Positions 20,907-22,573 of a stretch of DNA of 22,573 bases are shown here, one piece after another. Position numbers and translations under genes: made by a program. Positions within the stretch are counted from its first letter, which is position 1, and each line of letters opens with the position of its first letter. The notes beneath the pieces were generated by a model. The model was not told the DNA's origin, did not search any database, and was given only the letters and a program-made list of their open reading frames with translations. Location of the stretch: contig MNTU01000028.1 of assembly GCA_001917125.1 (NCBI GenBank), forward strand, positions 1 through 22,573, in the 5' to 3' direction. Origin of the DNA: Azospirillum sp. 47_25 (GTDB taxonomy: Bacteria > Pseudomonadota > Alphaproteobacteria > RF32 > CAG-239).

Positions 20907-22573
20907 ATGAAAAATTTTATAATTCGCCGGCTGATACCGTTTTTTGTGGTAACGGTCATATCGGAGGGGCTGTATCTGCTGTTGCAGCTGATCAACAATT
21001 TCGGGGTGCTTGACCTGCGCCCGCTGGCGTTGGTTCAAACTCTGGGCGTTCTGCTGCTCACCACTCTGGTGTCGTTTTTGTTTATGGTCATTCCCTATGT
21101 CCTTTACGCTCTGTTTGTTTTTCTCACTTTGTTTGAAAAAGCCGCTTCCTGGGTTTTCTGGGACGAGTTTCAATCGGCCTTTAACTTCATTGCCGTCGAT
21201 TATCTGGTTTATACCCACGAGGTCATTGCCAACATTAATGAATCTTATCCCATGGGCTGGATTCTCTCGGCGCTGTTGCTGCTCACCGCCGTCATCGTTT
21301 ATGCCGGCCGGCGTTTTCTTTTTCCGGCGCCGGCATCGCCGCATTTCGGCCGCCGCCTGTTCTCAACCGCGGTTTACGCCCTTGTCTGCCTGCTGGCCTA
21401 TCACAATGTTGACATCAGCCGCCTGGAGGTAACGTCCAACCGCTATAACAACGAGCTGGCCAAAGAAGGCACTTACAGCTTGTTCAGCGCATTTCTGAAA
21501 AACGAGCTCCCCTATAAAGATTTCTATATCATGCACGACGAGGCGCAAAACCTGCGGATTTTGCAGAATAAGCTGGGCGGCCGCGGCATTGTTTTTGCCG
21601 AACCCGGCCAAAGCGTCAAACGTCATATCCGTTCGCCCCGTGCCGAACAAAAGCACAATGTCGTCATCGTTTTGATGGAAAGCATGAGTTCCAAATTTCT
21701 CACCGAGAACCGCTATCCCGGCCAGCCGGTTATCACGCCCACGCTTGACCGCCTGAGCAAAGAAGGCCTGTTTTTCAGCCGGACTTATGCCTCGGGCACC
21801 CGTTCGGTGCGCGGAATTGAAGCGGTAAATCTGAGCATTCCGCCGCTTCCCGGCCAGTCGATTGTCCGTCGTCCCGGCAACGAAAATCTTCACGGCCTTG
21901 GCTCGGTCTTTGCCGAAAAAGGGTATGACAACAAATGGATTTACGGCGGCTACGGTTATTTTGACAATATGAACGCCTTCCTCGGCGGCAACGGTTTCCG
22001 GGTTGTTGACCGCACGGTCTGGGCCGACGGTGAAATCACTTTTGCCAATGCCTGGGGCGCGGCCGATGAAGATACCTTTGCCAAAGTCATCAAAGAAGCC
22101 GACAAATCTTATGCGTCCGGCAAACCGTTCCTGACCTTACTGCTGACGATTTCCAACCACCGCCCTTATACCTATCCGTCCGGCAAAGTTTCGCTGACCG
22201 GCGGCCGTGAAGGCGGCGTGCAATATGCCGACTACGCCATCGGCGAATTTCTGCGCCGGGCTGAGAGCAAACCCTGGTTTGACAACACGATATTCGTATT
22301 TGTGGCCGACCACACGGCCGGCGCGGCCGGAGACGAGGAAATCGACCTCGAAGGACATCATATTCCCTGGATAATCTATGCGCCGAAACTGGTGAAAGCC
22401 CGCCGGATAGATATGCCGGTAAGCCAGCTCGACGTTCTGCCGACCCTGCTCGGACTGCTGAACTTTGACTACGAAAGCCGCTTTTACGGCCAGGACGCGC
22501 TGTCTCCCGACTACGAAAGCCGCTTTTTTGTCAGCAACTTCCAAAAAATCGGCTATGTCAAAAACGGCGCCGG
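20907..22573 (+). CDS. LTA-synthase-type sulfatase-fold transferase (partial, 3' end missing)
   Basis: At least 555 residues, open to the right edge with no stop codon. An N-terminal block of about four to five membrane spans (first ~170 residues) is followed by an extracytoplasmic alkaline-phosphatase/sulfatase-fold domain. Metal and catalytic residues known from LtaS have matches: Glu258 (VLMESMSS), nucleophile Thr298 (ASGTRSVRG), His418 (SNHRPY) and Asp468-His469 (VADHTAG). Enzymes of this type move phosphoglycerol or phosphoethanolamine from phospholipids to envelope glycans, as LtaS, OpgB and lipid-A modifying enzymes do. Gram-negatives lack lipoteichoic acid, so here a periplasmic glucan, lipid A or another surface glycan is a likelier acceptor. 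Good ribosome site AAAAGGGA (20893-20900). Divergent from the two-component genes. Confidence 0.88.
   Translation, partial: MKNFIIRRLIPFFVVTVISEGLYLLLQLINNFGVLDLRPLALVQTLGVLLLTTLVSFLFMVIPYVLYALFVFLTLFEKAASWVFWDEFQSAFNFIAVDYLVYTHEVIANINESYPMGWILSALLLLTAVIVYAGRRFLFPAPASPHFGRRLFSTAVYALVCLLAYHNVDISRLEVTSNRYNNELAKEGTYSLFSAFLKNELPYKDFYIMHDEAQNLRILQNKLGGRGIVFAEPGQSVKRHIRSPRAEQKHNVVIVLMESMSSKFLTENRYPGQPVITPTLDRLSKEGLFFSRTYASGTRSVRGIEAVNLSIPPLPGQSIVRRPGNENLHGLGSVFAEKGYDNKWIYGGYGYFDNMNAFLGGNGFRVVDRTVWADGEITFANAWGAADEDTFAKVIKEADKSYASGKPFLTLLLTISNHRPYTYPSGKVSLTGGREGGVQYADYAIGEFLRRAESKPWFDNTIFVFVADHTAGAAGDEEIDLEGHHIPWIIYAPKLVKARRIDMPVSQLDVLPTLLGLLNFDYESRFYGQDALSPDYESRFFVSNFQKIGYVKNGA

Noticed and set aside
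20823..21344. A 173-codon minus-strand open frame rich in Gln, Lys and Arg.
   Set aside because: It lies antisense to the N-terminal membrane region of the sulfatase-fold transferase, whose plus-strand frame has a ribosome site and conserved motifs. The odd composition is the reverse complement of hydrophobic codons.
1..22573. CRISPR arrays, insertion sequences, tRNA genes, integrase or phage genes, toxin-antitoxin pairs.
   Set aside because: I looked for regular direct repeats, terminal inverted repeats, cloverleaf-like sequence and marker proteins and saw none. Repeated GCCGGC and CGGCGG motifs are explained by codon usage and terminator stems.

Overview
This is about 22.6 kb of dense bacterial chromosome with a Gram-negative gene set: lipoprotein and outer-membrane lipid transport, periplasmic glucan synthesis, and a two-component system. 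The gene style suggests an alphaproteobacterium. The Mla-type permease has an N-terminal STAS-like domain fused to it, MlaE-F-D is followed by a PqiC-type lipoprotein with no MlaC or MlaB, and opgG/opgH are present. An arginine-type decarboxylase/antiporter acid-resistance pair would suit a gut or other host-associated habitat. The taxonomic placement is inference; no rRNA or tRNA gene is present to anchor it. I saw no mobile element, CRISPR array or prophage. The window is ordinary chromosome with some unusual local combinations.

Layout. 1-129 (-): start of a secreted protein that runs off the left edge. 341-1774 (+): gltX. 1835-4476 (-): two tandem paralogous YcaD-like MFS transporters. 4542-5090 (-): MdaB-like quinone reductase, divergent from 5221-8437 (+), an MlaE-MlaF-MlaD-lipoprotein operon. 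8507-8659 (+): a 50-residue membrane peptide. 8707-9663 (-): a DUF1189-like membrane protein with a histone-H1-like Lys/Ala/Pro tail. 9823-13614 (+): adiC-adiA. 13676-13981 (-): small periplasmic coiled-coil protein. 14120-14527 (+): Nudix hydrolase whose 3' end overlaps opgH. 14493-18553 (-): opgG, an unknown gene, opgH. 18654-20719 (-): CusS/CusR-like two-component system. 20907-22573 (+): LTA-synthase-type sulfatase-fold transferase, cut by the right edge.

How they may work together. Much of the window concerns the cell envelope: lipid trafficking (Mla-like operon), osmoregulated periplasmic glucans (opgG/opgH), a possible phosphoglycerol- or phosphoethanolamine-type transferase, and a sensor/regulator pair encoded between the last two. 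A 'cop box'-like palindrome lies between the regulator gene and the divergent transferase gene and could control both. The adiC-adiA pair would consume cytoplasmic protons by arginine decarboxylation and exchange agmatine for arginine. Three of the four convergent gene pairs share a symmetric bidirectional terminator; the Nudix/opgH pair overlaps instead.
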